Below, piece after piece: positions 8,741-17,752 of a stretch of 64,000 nt of DNA. The DNA lies in NCBI GenBank assembly GCA_963752915.1, contig CAVVZZ010000006.1, forward strand, positions 15,554 through 79,553, in the 5' to 3' direction. The stretch comes from DATJPR01 sp963752915 (lineage in GTDB: Bacteria > Bacteroidota > Ignavibacteria > UBA10030 > UBA6906). A model generated the notes under the pieces. That model ran no database searches and was not told where the DNA came from. It saw only the letters and a program-made list of their open reading frames with translations. Position 1 is the first letter of the stretch. Every line of letters starts with the position of its first letter. Position numbers and translations under genes: made by a program.

Positions 8741-9090
8741 GGTCGTCGCTCAGAGCACCGCTGTGATACGCAGTGTACGGAAGGCGGGCCTGCCCGCCGA
8801 ACGCACGCCTTTATGCTTGACGCGATACAGCTTGTGCGGAAGGCGGGACGGAAACCCGCATGCCTTGTGGGCGCCAGAAAGGAACCTCCGACTCCGCAAT
8901 ATAAAAGAACTTTTGTTCGGAAGCAGGGCTAGTCCGCCGAACGCACACCTTTATTCTTGACTCGATACAGCTTGTGCGGAAGGCGGGACTGCCCGCCGAA
9001 CGCACTGTCCTGCTTCTCCACTCGCCATTCGGCTCCTCCCCGACAAATCGCGTCGGGTCGTCGCTCAGGGCACCGCTGTGATACGCGGTG
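8741..9090. repeat. Direct-repeat cluster containing partial copies of the tRNA-Leu 3' end
   Basis: Truncated copies of the tRNA-Leu T arm and 3' acceptor strand occur at 8776-8790, 8835-8876 and 8975-8990, and a more diverged one lies near 8919-8935. The 8835-8876 copy keeps the variable arm and acceptor strand but has a damaged T loop. A block of about 47 nt (8803-8850) recurs at 8943-8989. The roughly 45-nt stretch just before the first fragment (about 8741-8790) recurs just before the intact tRNA (about 9058-9103). GGCGGG/CCCGCC palindromes lie between the copies. None of the fragments can fold as a full tRNA. Confidence 0.75.
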
Positions 9091-9173
9091 TGCGGAAGGC
9101 GGGACTTGAACCCGCATGCCTTGTGGGCGCCACCCCCTCAAGATGGTGCGTCTGCCAATTTCGCCACTTCCGC
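9091..9173 (-). tRNA. tRNA-Leu (anticodon GAG)
   Basis: Read on the minus strand, the acceptor stem GCGGAAG pairs with CTTCCGC, with discriminator A at 9091. The D arm is GCG-AAATTGGCAGA-CGC. The anticodon stem CCATC/GGTGG closes the loop TTGAGGG, giving GAG. A long variable arm (CGCCCACAAGGCAT) is present and the T arm is GCGGG-TTCAAGT-CCCGC. This is a complete class II leucine tRNA. Confidence 0.95.
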
Positions 9174-9536
9174 GATGCAAACACGCCGTAGCGTGGCGGC
9201 TGGAACAAACAGAGGGAAAATCAGGGAAAAGTAAAAAGAGCGCGACTACGATTATCCGTCGCGTCACAATATAAAAAACGCACTTGAGTTCTGCAAGTCT
9301 TTATCTCCGTTTCTCGCCAAATCTGTGCAAATGTGGGTGTTTCAACCCATCGACAATATTGTCGAAACTGCTCACCATTGCGGCCGCCGTACCAGCAGAA
9401 GCCACCGAGTTTTCTACAAATGGCAGGATTCGGACCTGATTCAATGCTTGAACTGGCGGCATTTTGCGACTCTCTCTTGGTATGAATGTTGTCTCCATAG
9501 ATAGGTGACATAATCGCAACACAGACTGAGGGGCAG
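9174..9536. other. Intergenic spacer, no gene recognised
   Basis: No supported reading frame is present. A short stem GCGAC ... GTCGC near 9240-9266 is the only structure noticed. The region should hold the promoters of the divergent tRNA-Leu and HExxH genes, but no convincing consensus was found. Confidence 0.4.
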
Positions 9537-10070
9537 GTGGACAGAACTGGTGGAAAGAGGTCGAGTTTTGGTCTCAGATATGGCTGCATCGCAGGGATGT
9601 TCGTGGCTTTCTCCCTTCCCTTGCTGGGTCAGACCTCAGTCCCGGCAAGTGTGAGTTCCACTCCCGGCATCCATATCCGGTCGTTCGACGGAAAATGCCA
9701 CCACAGCGAGGAATACTATGAAGGCCTCCGCAAGGTGGTCCTGAAAGAGTTCAATATCCTATCCGATTCAACTGCCCTCAATCTCGTTTTCATCAGTGAA
9801 GACCTCCGGGAGACGATGAATTTGGCAAATCCTGACCGGTTCGGCACTGCGGATTGGCTCGGAGCTTTCGTCTCCCCGACCCTCATCTTCATCGTCGGCG
9901 ACGAATCCGACGACACCTTCATGCATGAATACATGCACTCCCTCCAGTCTCGGGGACTGCTCTTTGCCGACGTCCCCCGAACGTCGGTACACACGCTGAT
10001 CCAGCAGGATGAAGGATTGCTCCTCGGCAGCGATAGTTATATCGAGTTCCTCAAAACCCGGCATCCGTAG
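9537..10070 (+). CDS. Small secreted protein with an HExxH zinc-peptidase-like motif
   Basis: The 177-residue product starts at a GTG preceded by GAGGGG. A basic n-region and a hydrophobic segment (about 15-31, CIAGMFVAFSLPLLG) make a signal peptide. The mature part contains HEYMHSLQSR (about residues 131-140), matching the HExxH zinc-binding motif of gluzincins and metzincins, with several acidic residues after it that could supply a third ligand. The domain is short for a metallopeptidase and no family is recognised. It could be a minimal zincin or a non-catalytic relative. The next gene, a TPR protein, lies about 220 bp downstream on the same strand. Confidence 0.65.
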   Translation: MDRTGGKRSSFGLRYGCIAGMFVAFSLPLLGQTSVPASVSSTPGIHIRSFDGKCHHSEEYYEGLRKVVLKEFNILSDSTALNLVFISEDLRETMNLANPDRFGTADWLGAFVSPTLIFIVGDESDDTFMHEYMHSLQSRGLLFADVPRTSVHTLIQQDEGLLLGSDSYIEFLKTRHP

Positions 10071-10291
10071 CGTCTGCTTTCCCCGCGGCTATCCTTGATT
10101 TTGACTCCCCTCGAGTGTACTTTGCACCCCGGGGGCCGGCAGAAATAGCCCCCTCTTTTTTTTTGCGCCGCTCCTCCCCAAAGCGCAAAGCAGTCCACGC
10201 CCTTCCCAGCGGAAAGGAGGTGCAGAAGGACCTCGGGAAGAAACCCACAATCACCGTCCTACATGAACACCAACCTCAGAGGAGGATACCC

Positions 10292-11791
10292 ATGAACGTG
10301 CGGATTCTACGCATCGCCGTCTTCATGCTGGTGGCACTCCCGCTTTTTCTCGGAATTGTGTCGCAGCGTGATCAGATTCCGATTACGACCTCATCCCCGG
10401 ACGCAAAAGCCCTCGTGGAGAAGGCCGTCGGCCAGATGGAAAACTTACGGTTCAGTGAAGCAGTCGACAATCTCACCAAAGCCGTGGGACTTGACCACGA
10501 CTGCGCATTCGCGTACTACTGTCTCGCGATGTGTGCGACGACCCCCACTGATGCCCGGGCGCAAATTACGAAGGCGGTGGCGCTGGCCGACAAGGTTTCA
10601 GATGGCGAGCGAATGTTGATTCAGTCCTTTCAATCGCAGCTGAACGGAGACATGTTAGGCTCGACCGCCACGCTACAAAAACTTGTAACGATGTACCCGA
10701 CCGACAAACGTGCGCATTTCTCTTATGCCGCAGCGCTTTACAACGGACGGAAGTACTCGGATGCGATTACGGAACTCCACGCTGCCATCGACATCGACAA
10801 GACCTACGCGCCTGCATACAACATGCTCGGATATGTCGAAATGCGAAATGGCGATCTCCCCGCCGGCGAAAAGGCGCTCGTACAGTATATCACGCTTGTC
10901 CCGAACGAACCCAACCCCCGCGACTCCTACGCCGAACTTTTGCTCAAGGAAGGGAAATACGACGAGGCAATAGCGTCGTATCAGAAGGCGCTTTCCATTG
11001 ATCCCGGTTTTCATTCTTCAGCAATCGGCATCGCCAATGCCTACGTCTTCAAGGGGATGCCCGCCGAGGCCCGGAAGCAGCTCCAGCAGCTCTATGACGA
11101 TGCCCCGGAAACGGGATGGAAGATCACGGCGCTGGACGAAATTGCATCGACTTATATTCATGAAGGACGGTACGATCAGGCCCTCGAACAGTTGAACAAG
11201 GCTCATACCCTTGCCCTCGCCGCCAAAGATCCCATTCTGGTGGCCGATCAATTGAATCTCATCGGAACAACGGTCCTGCAATCGAGCACGATCGATGCGA
11301 CGCGGGGAACATTTCTCAAGACCAGGACGCCGGAGACCGTGAAGATCGATCAGGCCGTCCCCTATTTTGACGATGCCAATCGCGTCATCGCATCCTCGGA
11401 TCTACCCAAGGACGTCAAAGTGCGAGCGGAAACCATGGCCCTGGTGAACAAGGTCGATGTCGCGCTGTTGAAAAATAATGTTGGATCAGCGAAGTCTTTC
11501 GCCGCGCAGTTCGAAGAGATGACGAAGAACGACGAGGAGATGGACGTCCAACGGTATCGGCACCAGATCCGCGGGATGATCGCGATGGCCGATAAGAAAT
11601 CCGACGACGCGATCTCGGAATTGTTGCAGTCAAATCTTCGCAACCCGCTCAACCTCTATCGTCTCTCGGAAGCATATGAGCTGGCGGACAACGTCGCGAA
11701 AGCCAAGGAGGTGCGAGCGCAAATCTGGTCGTTCAATGAGGACTCGTTTAACCTTGCGTTTGTAAGACCGCTCGCAAGGCCGCAGGAGTGA
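10292..11791 (+). CDS. Exported tetratricopeptide repeat protein
   Basis: The 499-residue product has an N-terminal signal or anchor (about 5-22, LRIAVFMLVALPLFLGI) and about eight TPR units. Clear ones include AHFSYAAALYNGRKYSDAI, AYNMLGYVEMRNGDLPAGE and DSYAELLLKEGKYDEAIASY. TPR arrays bind protein partners; the partner is unknown. The start at 10292 is favoured by AGAGGAGGA just upstream; the frame is open for a further 59 codons but these lack a signal sequence. A strong terminator follows at 11821. Confidence 0.85.
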   Translation: MNVRILRIAVFMLVALPLFLGIVSQRDQIPITTSSPDAKALVEKAVGQMENLRFSEAVDNLTKAVGLDHDCAFAYYCLAMCATTPTDARAQITKAVALADKVSDGERMLIQSFQSQLNGDMLGSTATLQKLVTMYPTDKRAHFSYAAALYNGRKYSDAITELHAAIDIDKTYAPAYNMLGYVEMRNGDLPAGEKALVQYITLVPNEPNPRDSYAELLLKEGKYDEAIASYQKALSIDPGFHSSAIGIANAYVFKGMPAEARKQLQQLYDDAPETGWKITALDEIASTYIHEGRYDQALEQLNKAHTLALAAKDPILVADQLNLIGTTVLQSSTIDATRGTFLKTRTPETVKIDQAVPYFDDANRVIASSDLPKDVKVRAETMALVNKVDVALLKNNVGSAKSFAAQFEEMTKNDEEMDVQRYRHQIRGMIAMADKKSDDAISELLQSNLRNPLNLYRLSEAYELADNVAKAKEVRAQIWSFNEDSFNLAFVRPLARPQE

Positions 11792-11820
11792 CGATTGCCA
11801 GTTGCTGTGCGTCTCAAAGG

Positions 11821-11856
11821 AAAGGTCCGGGAGTATTCACCGGACCTTTCTTTGTT
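11821..11856 (+). terminator. Rho-independent terminator after the TPR gene
   Basis: AAAGGTCCGG and CCGGACCTTT form a perfect 10-bp stem with a 9-nt loop, followed by TCTTTGTT. Confidence 0.85.
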
Positions 11857-12025
11857 GAATCGCATAAAGCACACAAATTTCGAATTGGTACTACATCAAC
11901 CGAGACTGCGCACTCCAGGAAAAAAGCATCTCGCAAGGATGGCGAAAAACTAGTGGAACGGCTGCCCGGGATTTAGTAGTATATAGCCCTCAGTTCAACC
12001 CTGTCTCACATCCGGTATCCCTGCC

Positions 12026-15000
12026 ATGCGCCCCTACCGTCCCCTGATATTCGTTTTTCTCCTGCAGCTTGTTTGCTTCCCCCTCTACGGACAACAGGAG
12101 GCCCGCCTCCTGAGGTTCCCTGCAATTCACGGTCAACAGATTGCCTTCACCTATGCGGGCAATCTCTATACGGTCTCCTCCCACGGCGGGATCGCCCGGA
12201 AGCTGACCAACGATGTCGGGTTTGAAGTCTTCCCGAGATTCTCCCCTGATGGGAAAACCATTGCATTCACTGCGCAGTACGATGGGAACACCGAAGTGTA
12301 TGCGATGCCTGCTTCCGGCGGCGTGCCGAAGCGCCTGACCTATACCGCGACCATCTCGAGGGACGATGTCTCCGACCGCATGGGTCCGAACAACATCGTG
12401 ATGACGTGGCAGGACGATTCCCATATCGTCTACCGGTCCCGGGGTATAGAATGGAATGACTTCAAAGGGCAGCTGTTCATCGTTCCGTCCGAGGGCGGGC
12501 CGTCAGTCCAAATTCCCCTGCCGAGAGGGGCCTGGTGTTCGTTCTCTCCCGATGGCAAGAAGATGGCATACAACCGGGTCTTCCGGGAGTTCAGGACGTG
12601 GAAGCGGTACCGCGGAGGGCAGGCCGACGATATCTGGATTTACGATTTCCAGTCGAAGGCGACGACCGATATCACGAACAATCCGGCGCAGGATGTGTTC
12701 CCCATGTGGAACGGGAACAAGATCTATTTCGTCTCCGATCGCGATACCAACAAGAGGATGAATCTCTACGTCTACGATCTCACCTCGTCGACAACGACGA
12801 AGCTCACGGACTTCGTCGACTTCGACCTGAAGTTTCCCTCGATGGGAGACAGCGCGATCGTCTTTGAGAACGGGGGATATATCTACCGGTTCGATTTTGC
12901 CACGCAACAGGCGCAGAAAGTCCCGATCGTTATCGACGAGGACTTCGACTCCGGTCGCGGCGGATGGCGTGATGTCAGTAACGAAATCACCAATTATGAG
13001 ATCGCACCCGATGGCAACCGTGCACTGTTGGGAGCGCGGGGGGACGTGTTTACTGTCCCAGTGAAATATGGCAATACCCGCAATCTCACCGCCACGCCTG
13101 GAGTCCACGAGCGCGACTCGAAATGGTCTCCGGACGGACGATGGATCGCCTACATTTCCGATGTCTCAGGCGAGGACGAAATCTGGATCATGGCCCAGGA
13201 CGGCACCGGCACGCCCCGTCAGATCACCGAAGGTGCGGACACCTACAAATATCAGATCTACTGGTCGCCGGACAGCAAGAAGCTTCTTTGGGCCGACAAG
13301 AAGCTCCGCCTGCAATACGTCGACGTCGAATCGAAGAAAGTCACGCATGTCGCACAGGCCACCGCCTGGGAATTCTCCGACTACTGTTGGTCACCCGACA
13401 GCAAGTGGATCGCGTATGCGCGGCCCGAAGAAAAGGCGATGACGACAATCGAATTGTATTCGGTGGAGAGTGAAGCAACCGTTGCTGTCACCGACGGTTG
13501 GTTCGACTCTTCCGGTCCCTCATTCAGCTCCGACGGGAAGTTCCTCTTCTTCGTGTCGGACCGCAGTTTCAGTCCGACGTATGGGAACCTGGAGTGGAAC
13601 CACATCTATCGCGATCTCTCAAAGATCTATTTTATCGCGCTTTCGAAGAGTGTACAATCCCCCTTTGCGCCGAAAAGCGACGAGGTGAAGATCGACCTCG
13701 GGAACAAGAAGCCCGATAAGAGTGACGAGAAGAAAGCCAAGGAGAAATCGACCACGGTGACCGTCACGGTCGACACCAGCGGTATCCAGTCCCGCATCGG
13801 GGTCCTTCCGATCACGGCCGCGGCGTACCGCAATATTCAGGTTGTCGGCGACAAGGTGTATTACATACGGAACGGAAGCAAAGACGAGAAACCCAAACTG
13901 TTCCTGTATGAACTGGACAAGCAGAAGGAGACCGACCTCGGGGAGATCAACGGGTTCGAGATTTCCGCGGACGGGAAGAAGATGCTTGTCAGTCAAGCGA
14001 AGAGCTATGCCATCATCGACCTGCCGACATCGCACGTCGACGTCAAAGAACCGCTGAACCTCAGCGACATGAAGGTCAATCTGGACCTTCACGCGGAATG
14101 GAACCAGATCTTCCATGAGTGCTGGCGTCAGATGCGGGATTTCCTGTATGATCCGCATCTGCACGGCGTGGACTGGATCGGAATCGGAAAGAAATACGGA
14201 GCGCTCTTGCCCTTCGTGAATCATCGCACCGACCTTACGTATATCATCGGAGAGATGATCTCGGAACTGAACATCGGTCATGCCTACGTTGGTGGAGGCG
14301 ACTATCCAAAGCCCGAACGGATTCTGACCGGGCTTCTCGGAGCGACGCTCGAACGCGATCCTGGTTCGGGGTACTACCGGATAGCCGAAATCCTCAAGGG
14401 CGAAAACTGGGACCACTCTCTCCGGTCGCCCCTCACCGATATGGGCGTCACGGTGAAGACCGGCGATTATATCCTGGCGGTCAACGGCAAGCCCACGAAT
14501 CAGATGCAGGACATTTACGCGTCGCTCGTGAACACCGTCGGAAAACAGGTCACGCTTCGTGTGAATGCTCAGCCAAAAGAAGAAGGAAGCCACGAGACGG
14601 TCGTCGTTCCCACAGGCGACGAGCACGATTTGTACTACTTCAAATGGGTGGAGGGGAATATTGAGAAAGTCGCGAAAGCGACCGGAGGACGGGTAGGATA
14701 CGTCCATATCCCGGATATGGGGACGCCGGGATTGAACGAGTTCGTCAAATACTATTATCCGCAACTTCGCAAGGATGGGTTGATCGTGGACGTTCGGGGG
14801 AACGGCGGCGGAAACGTCTCGCCGCAAATCATCGAACGGCTGGGAAGGCATATTGCGATGATCGATATCGCGCGCAACACCGCGCCGTCGCTTGACCCGA
14901 GCGGGACGCTTCTCGGTCCCAAGGTGATGTTGATCGATGAATTTTCCGCCTCCGATGGTGACATTGTCGCCTATCGATTCAAGAAATACCACCTTGGACC

Positions 15001-15295
15001 CGTTGTGGGGAAACGGACCTGGGGAGGCGTCGTCGGTATCCGGGGAACGCTGCCACTGCTGGATGGCGGGTACATGTTTAAGCCGGAGTTTTCACGCTAC
15101 GACACGGAGGGGAAGGAATGGATCATGGAAGGACACGGCGTCGATCCGGATTACGTCGTCGACAATGATCCCGCGAAAGAATTTGCCGGAGACGATCAGC
15201 AGCTTGACAAGGCCATCGACCTGATCAAGGCACAGATCGCGAATGCGCCGACAGAATTGCCGGCGCATCCGCCGTATCCGGACAAGTCACACTGA
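12026..15295 (+). CDS. Tricorn-type S41 serine protease with beta-propeller, exported
   Basis: The 1089-residue product has a signal peptide (about 1-22). A long TolB/PD40 beta-propeller region follows, with many SPDGK-type blades such as FSPDGKTIAF, FSPDGKKMAY, WSPDGRWIAY and WSPDSKWIAY across about 30-530. Next come the tricorn core region (HECWRQMRDFLYDP, about 700), a PDZ domain (about 790-880) and the S41 peptidase domain. His752 in NIGHAYVGGG and Ser976-Asp977 in EFSASDGD match the catalytic residues of tricorn. It should degrade oligopeptides or misfolded proteins in the periplasm. Length and order match bacterial tricorn homologues. It is flanked by terminators, so it is likely monocistronic. 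Confidence 0.93.
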   Translation: MRPYRPLIFVFLLQLVCFPLYGQQEARLLRFPAIHGQQIAFTYAGNLYTVSSHGGIARKLTNDVGFEVFPRFSPDGKTIAFTAQYDGNTEVYAMPASGGVPKRLTYTATISRDDVSDRMGPNNIVMTWQDDSHIVYRSRGIEWNDFKGQLFIVPSEGGPSVQIPLPRGAWCSFSPDGKKMAYNRVFREFRTWKRYRGGQADDIWIYDFQSKATTDITNNPAQDVFPMWNGNKIYFVSDRDTNKRMNLYVYDLTSSTTTKLTDFVDFDLKFPSMGDSAIVFENGGYIYRFDFATQQAQKVPIVIDEDFDSGRGGWRDVSNEITNYEIAPDGNRALLGARGDVFTVPVKYGNTRNLTATPGVHERDSKWSPDGRWIAYISDVSGEDEIWIMAQDGTGTPRQITEGADTYKYQIYWSPDSKKLLWADKKLRLQYVDVESKKVTHVAQATAWEFSDYCWSPDSKWIAYARPEEKAMTTIELYSVESEATVAVTDGWFDSSGPSFSSDGKFLFFVSDRSFSPTYGNLEWNHIYRDLSKIYFIALSKSVQSPFAPKSDEVKIDLGNKKPDKSDEKKAKEKSTTVTVTVDTSGIQSRIGVLPITAAAYRNIQVVGDKVYYIRNGSKDEKPKLFLYELDKQKETDLGEINGFEISADGKKMLVSQAKSYAIIDLPTSHVDVKEPLNLSDMKVNLDLHAEWNQIFHECWRQMRDFLYDPHLHGVDWIGIGKKYGALLPFVNHRTDLTYIIGEMISELNIGHAYVGGGDYPKPERILTGLLGATLERDPGSGYYRIAEILKGENWDHSLRSPLTDMGVTVKTGDYILAVNGKPTNQMQDIYASLVNTVGKQVTLRVNAQPKEEGSHETVVVPTGDEHDLYYFKWVEGNIEKVAKATGGRVGYVHIPDMGTPGLNEFVKYYYPQLRKDGLIVDVRGNGGGNVSPQIIERLGRHIAMIDIARNTAPSLDPSGTLLGPKVMLIDEFSASDGDIVAYRFKKYHLGPVVGKRTWGGVVGIRGTLPLLDGGYMFKPEFSRYDTEGKEWIMEGHGVDPDYVVDNDPAKEFAGDDQQLDKAIDLIKAQIANAPTELPAHPPYPDKSH

Positions 15296-15307
15296 TATAT
15301 CACTGAG

Positions 15308-15360
15308 AGTAGGAAGTAAGAAGTAGGACGTAGGAAGAAAGAAGTAGGAAGAATGCAGTA
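15308..15360. repeat. Degenerate heptamer repeat, GTAGGAC/GTAGGAA type
   Basis: Seven-base units such as GTAGGAA, GTAAGAA and GTAGGAC follow each other imperfectly just after the tricorn stop codon. A second short array of the TGTCCCC type is at 15492-15513. They encode nothing. Confidence 0.7.
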
Positions 15361-15448
15361 TGCAGCAGGCCGATGCTAGCGAGAGCCTCGGGCAATTGAA
15401 GTCTCCAGAGCTCTTTCTTCGCATCGTTGACACCAGCTGCTGAATTCA

Positions 15449-15488
15449 AGAGCAGGCAACAGTTCTCACCGTTGCCTGCTCTCGTTTG
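15449..15488. terminator. Terminator hairpin between the convergent tricorn and GH5 genes
   Basis: AGAGCAGGCAAC pairs perfectly with GTTGCCTGCTCT over a 10-nt loop, and CGTTTGATT follows on the plus strand. It lies between two convergent genes and most likely ends the tricorn transcript. Confidence 0.65.
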
Positions 15489-15516
15489 ATTCACTGTCCC
15501 CTGTCCCCTGTCTTCT

Positions 15517-17706
15517 CTACTTCATCAGCATCATTTTCATCGTCGAGGTGTGGCCCCCTGCTGTCAGCCGATAGAAGTACACCCCGCTTGCAAGCCCTGA
15601 CCCATTGAACGTGAAGGAGTACTTCCCGGCGGGGTAGCGCCCGTTTGCCAACTCCGCCACTTTGCGTCCGAGAACGTCGTAGACGTTAAGGGTTACCCAA
15701 CTGTCCCCTGTCCACTGTCCCCTGATTACTGTTGTTGGATTAAACGGATTCGGATAGTTCTGCTGCAACCCGAACGCCAGCGGGAGTACAGCCGGCTGGC
15801 TCGGAACGGAGGTCAGGACATTTGTCGGAACACCAAGGTAGTCAAACGACATCCATCCCCAGAACAAGCCGATCGTCACGGTGTCGACCCCATGCTGCAG
15901 AAAGACCGGGAGAGTGGTGGTGTACCACGTGGTCGTCGTCGTTCCGTCAAAGAGCACCGTGTCAACCGTCACCCCGTTCACTACGAGATACTGATATTTC
16001 GGATGATCATAGTTGAGCTTGAATCCGAACGTGATCGGATAGATCCCGGACGTATCAACGTTGGTGAAATGCCAGGTGACCGATCCGGTGGACGTGGCAA
16101 CATCAAGGTACGACCCGCCGCTGGCGTTGGCATCCGTTTTCACGGTAATGCCCGTTCCCGTATGCGTCGCCGACTCTGCCTCGAGATTGATCATCGGTGG
16201 AATTCCAACGATGATATGCACCGGGCTGGAGGTCTGATAATGACCCAGACTATCCGTCGCGGTCGCCGTCAGGGCATAACTGCCGGCCGGGGGGTGTGCC
16301 CAGGTGACTGCAAAAGGAGCCGTGGTGGCCTGGCCGATCGGCGCATCGTTGGCAAAGAACTTTACCGAAACGATGCCGGACCCGCTGTCCGATACGGCCG
16401 CCACAATATGCACGGACGCACTGTCGGCGTACACCGTGTCGTTCGGCGGGCTCGTGATGCTCACTGACGGCCAGTACTGGCCCACCCCGAGAACCTTCAC
16501 ATCTGCCTGGTGGTTATTCCACATATATTGCATGCCGTCAAGCATAGCCGCCTGCGTGCTGAATGCCTCGTCGGTCCACGACCAGGGGAGCGCTCCGGCA
16601 TACCCTGCCTTGTAGAGGGTGTCGAACATCCCCCCGTGCGTAAGACCGTAGTGGCTGCTGTCCGTCATGGGGAACTCTCCGACGATGATGGGCTTGGTCA
16701 AGCCCCAGATCGAAGCTGGATGGCTGAACGGCGAATTGCTCGGGCCATTGTTCGCATAGTAAAAGTGGGCCTCGTAGAAATCAAGCGTCCCGAGCGAATC
16801 CCCACCGGCAGCAATCAGTCGAGAATCCAGATAGTAGTTGAAGTTTTGCAGGGAATTCACGTATGCAATGTGCCTGATGATCTCGTCCGTCGAAATGGAC
16901 ATCCGGTACTTTGCCTTCAGATTCTGCGCGAACGTCAGCATCTCGGTCGATGTCAGAGGGATCGTCGGCCGCGTCTTTGCCTTTACTGTCGCAACAGGCA
17001 CATCGGTCAGCATTTGGAACGACACGGTCCCGTTCGTTATCAGTGCGGTGGAATCTGCCCGGTGAATTGCACCCGCACAGAGATTGATAAATCGCTGGAT
17101 CGTCGCCATGGGAACATGTCCAATCCCGCCCCATCCATACTCGGTGCTCATGCCCTCGGGTTCATTGAAGATTTCCCAGGCGACAATTGCAGGATGCCCC
17201 CTCAGCGAATCAATCATGGGGATGAGTGAGTTATTAATGTACGCTCGCGTGTAATTGGTATCGGTCAACAAGAGCAGGTTGTGATTGTAGACCGACGGAC
17301 TTAGGGTGTTGTCCAACATCCCAAATGACCACAGAGATAATACGACGCCGACTTCACGTTGCCATGCGATGTCGAGCGCATGGCGAAGATTCGATATCGC
17401 GTTGGTTCCCGGCCCGATGACAAGGCCTGTGTCGTTAAACGCCGGGGTCCCTGTCCCAGTGGTGTGCAACCACCAACGCACGACGTTCCCGCCATGATTG
17501 TGCATCTTGAGAAGAATATCACCGAACGTTGTGGTGTCCGTCATTCCTGGTCCAATGTCGTTAGCATACGACATCCATGCCAGGTTCGCACCGCTGAGAA
17601 AGAGCTGCTGTTTATTGTAGGGAACCCTCGCCGGCGGCTGAGCGAACACGCTCGAACATGTCAGAACGACGATGGCACACGTCAACAATTTTGAAAAACG
17701 GCGCAT
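15517..17706 (-). CDS. GH5-type beta-mannanase or glucanase with CBM and T9SS sorting domain
   Basis: The 729-residue product has a signal peptide (about 1-22) and a TIM-barrel glycosidase (about 30-410). WEIFNEPEG carries the likely acid/base Glu182 and PIIVGEFPM the nucleophile Glu344; the N-terminal GNVVRWWLHTTG recalls GH5 mannanases. An Ig-like domain (about 415-500, SITSPPNDTVYADSASVHI) and a CBM35-like beta-sandwich (about 508-625) follow. The T9SS tail starts at about residue 650 (QQNYPNPFNPTT) and ends in MMLMK. The tail contains a heptamer-derived stretch, RGQWTGDS. GAGGAGGT precedes the ATG. It is the last gene of a CE2-GH3-GH5 operon, 46 bp after GH3. The exact substrate is not certain. 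Confidence 0.9.
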   Translation of the reverse strand: MRRFSKLLTCAIVVLTCSSVFAQPPARVPYNKQQLFLSGANLAWMSYANDIGPGMTDTTTFGDILLKMHNHGGNVVRWWLHTTGTGTPAFNDTGLVIGPGTNAISNLRHALDIAWQREVGVVLSLWSFGMLDNTLSPSVYNHNLLLLTDTNYTRAYINNSLIPMIDSLRGHPAIVAWEIFNEPEGMSTEYGWGGIGHVPMATIQRFINLCAGAIHRADSTALITNGTVSFQMLTDVPVATVKAKTRPTIPLTSTEMLTFAQNLKAKYRMSISTDEIIRHIAYVNSLQNFNYYLDSRLIAAGGDSLGTLDFYEAHFYYANNGPSNSPFSHPASIWGLTKPIIVGEFPMTDSSHYGLTHGGMFDTLYKAGYAGALPWSWTDEAFSTQAAMLDGMQYMWNNHQADVKVLGVGQYWPSVSITSPPNDTVYADSASVHIVAAVSDSGSGIVSVKFFANDAPIGQATTAPFAVTWAHPPAGSYALTATATDSLGHYQTSSPVHIIVGIPPMINLEAESATHTGTGITVKTDANASGGSYLDVATSTGSVTWHFTNVDTSGIYPITFGFKLNYDHPKYQYLVVNGVTVDTVLFDGTTTTTWYTTTLPVFLQHGVDTVTIGLFWGWMSFDYLGVPTNVLTSVPSQPAVLPLAFGLQQNYPNPFNPTTVIRGQWTGDSWVTLNVYDVLGRKVAELANGRYPAGKYSFTFNGSGLASGVYFYRLTAGGHTSTMKMMLMK

Positions 17707-17752
17707 ACTACCTCCTCTGGATATAGAACAACGATAACGAATCTCTCTGAGA

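Noticed and set aside
8741..9090. A second complete tRNA-Leu
   Set aside because: Only the 3' part is present and the T loop is damaged; no D arm or anticodon arm can be found.
10207..10220. AAAGGAGGTG taken as a 16S rRNA 3' end remnant or strong ribosome site
   Set aside because: No 16S sequence lies upstream and no start codon follows at the right distance; it is likely chance.
13619..14992. 457-codon minus-strand open frame inside the tricorn gene
   Set aside because: It is antisense to a well-supported protease, and its text is Val/Asp/Arg-rich shadow coding typical of high-GC DNA.
16510..17229. Plus-strand frame antisense to the GH5 gene
   Set aside because: No family features or ribosome binding site; the GH5 motifs on the other strand are clear.
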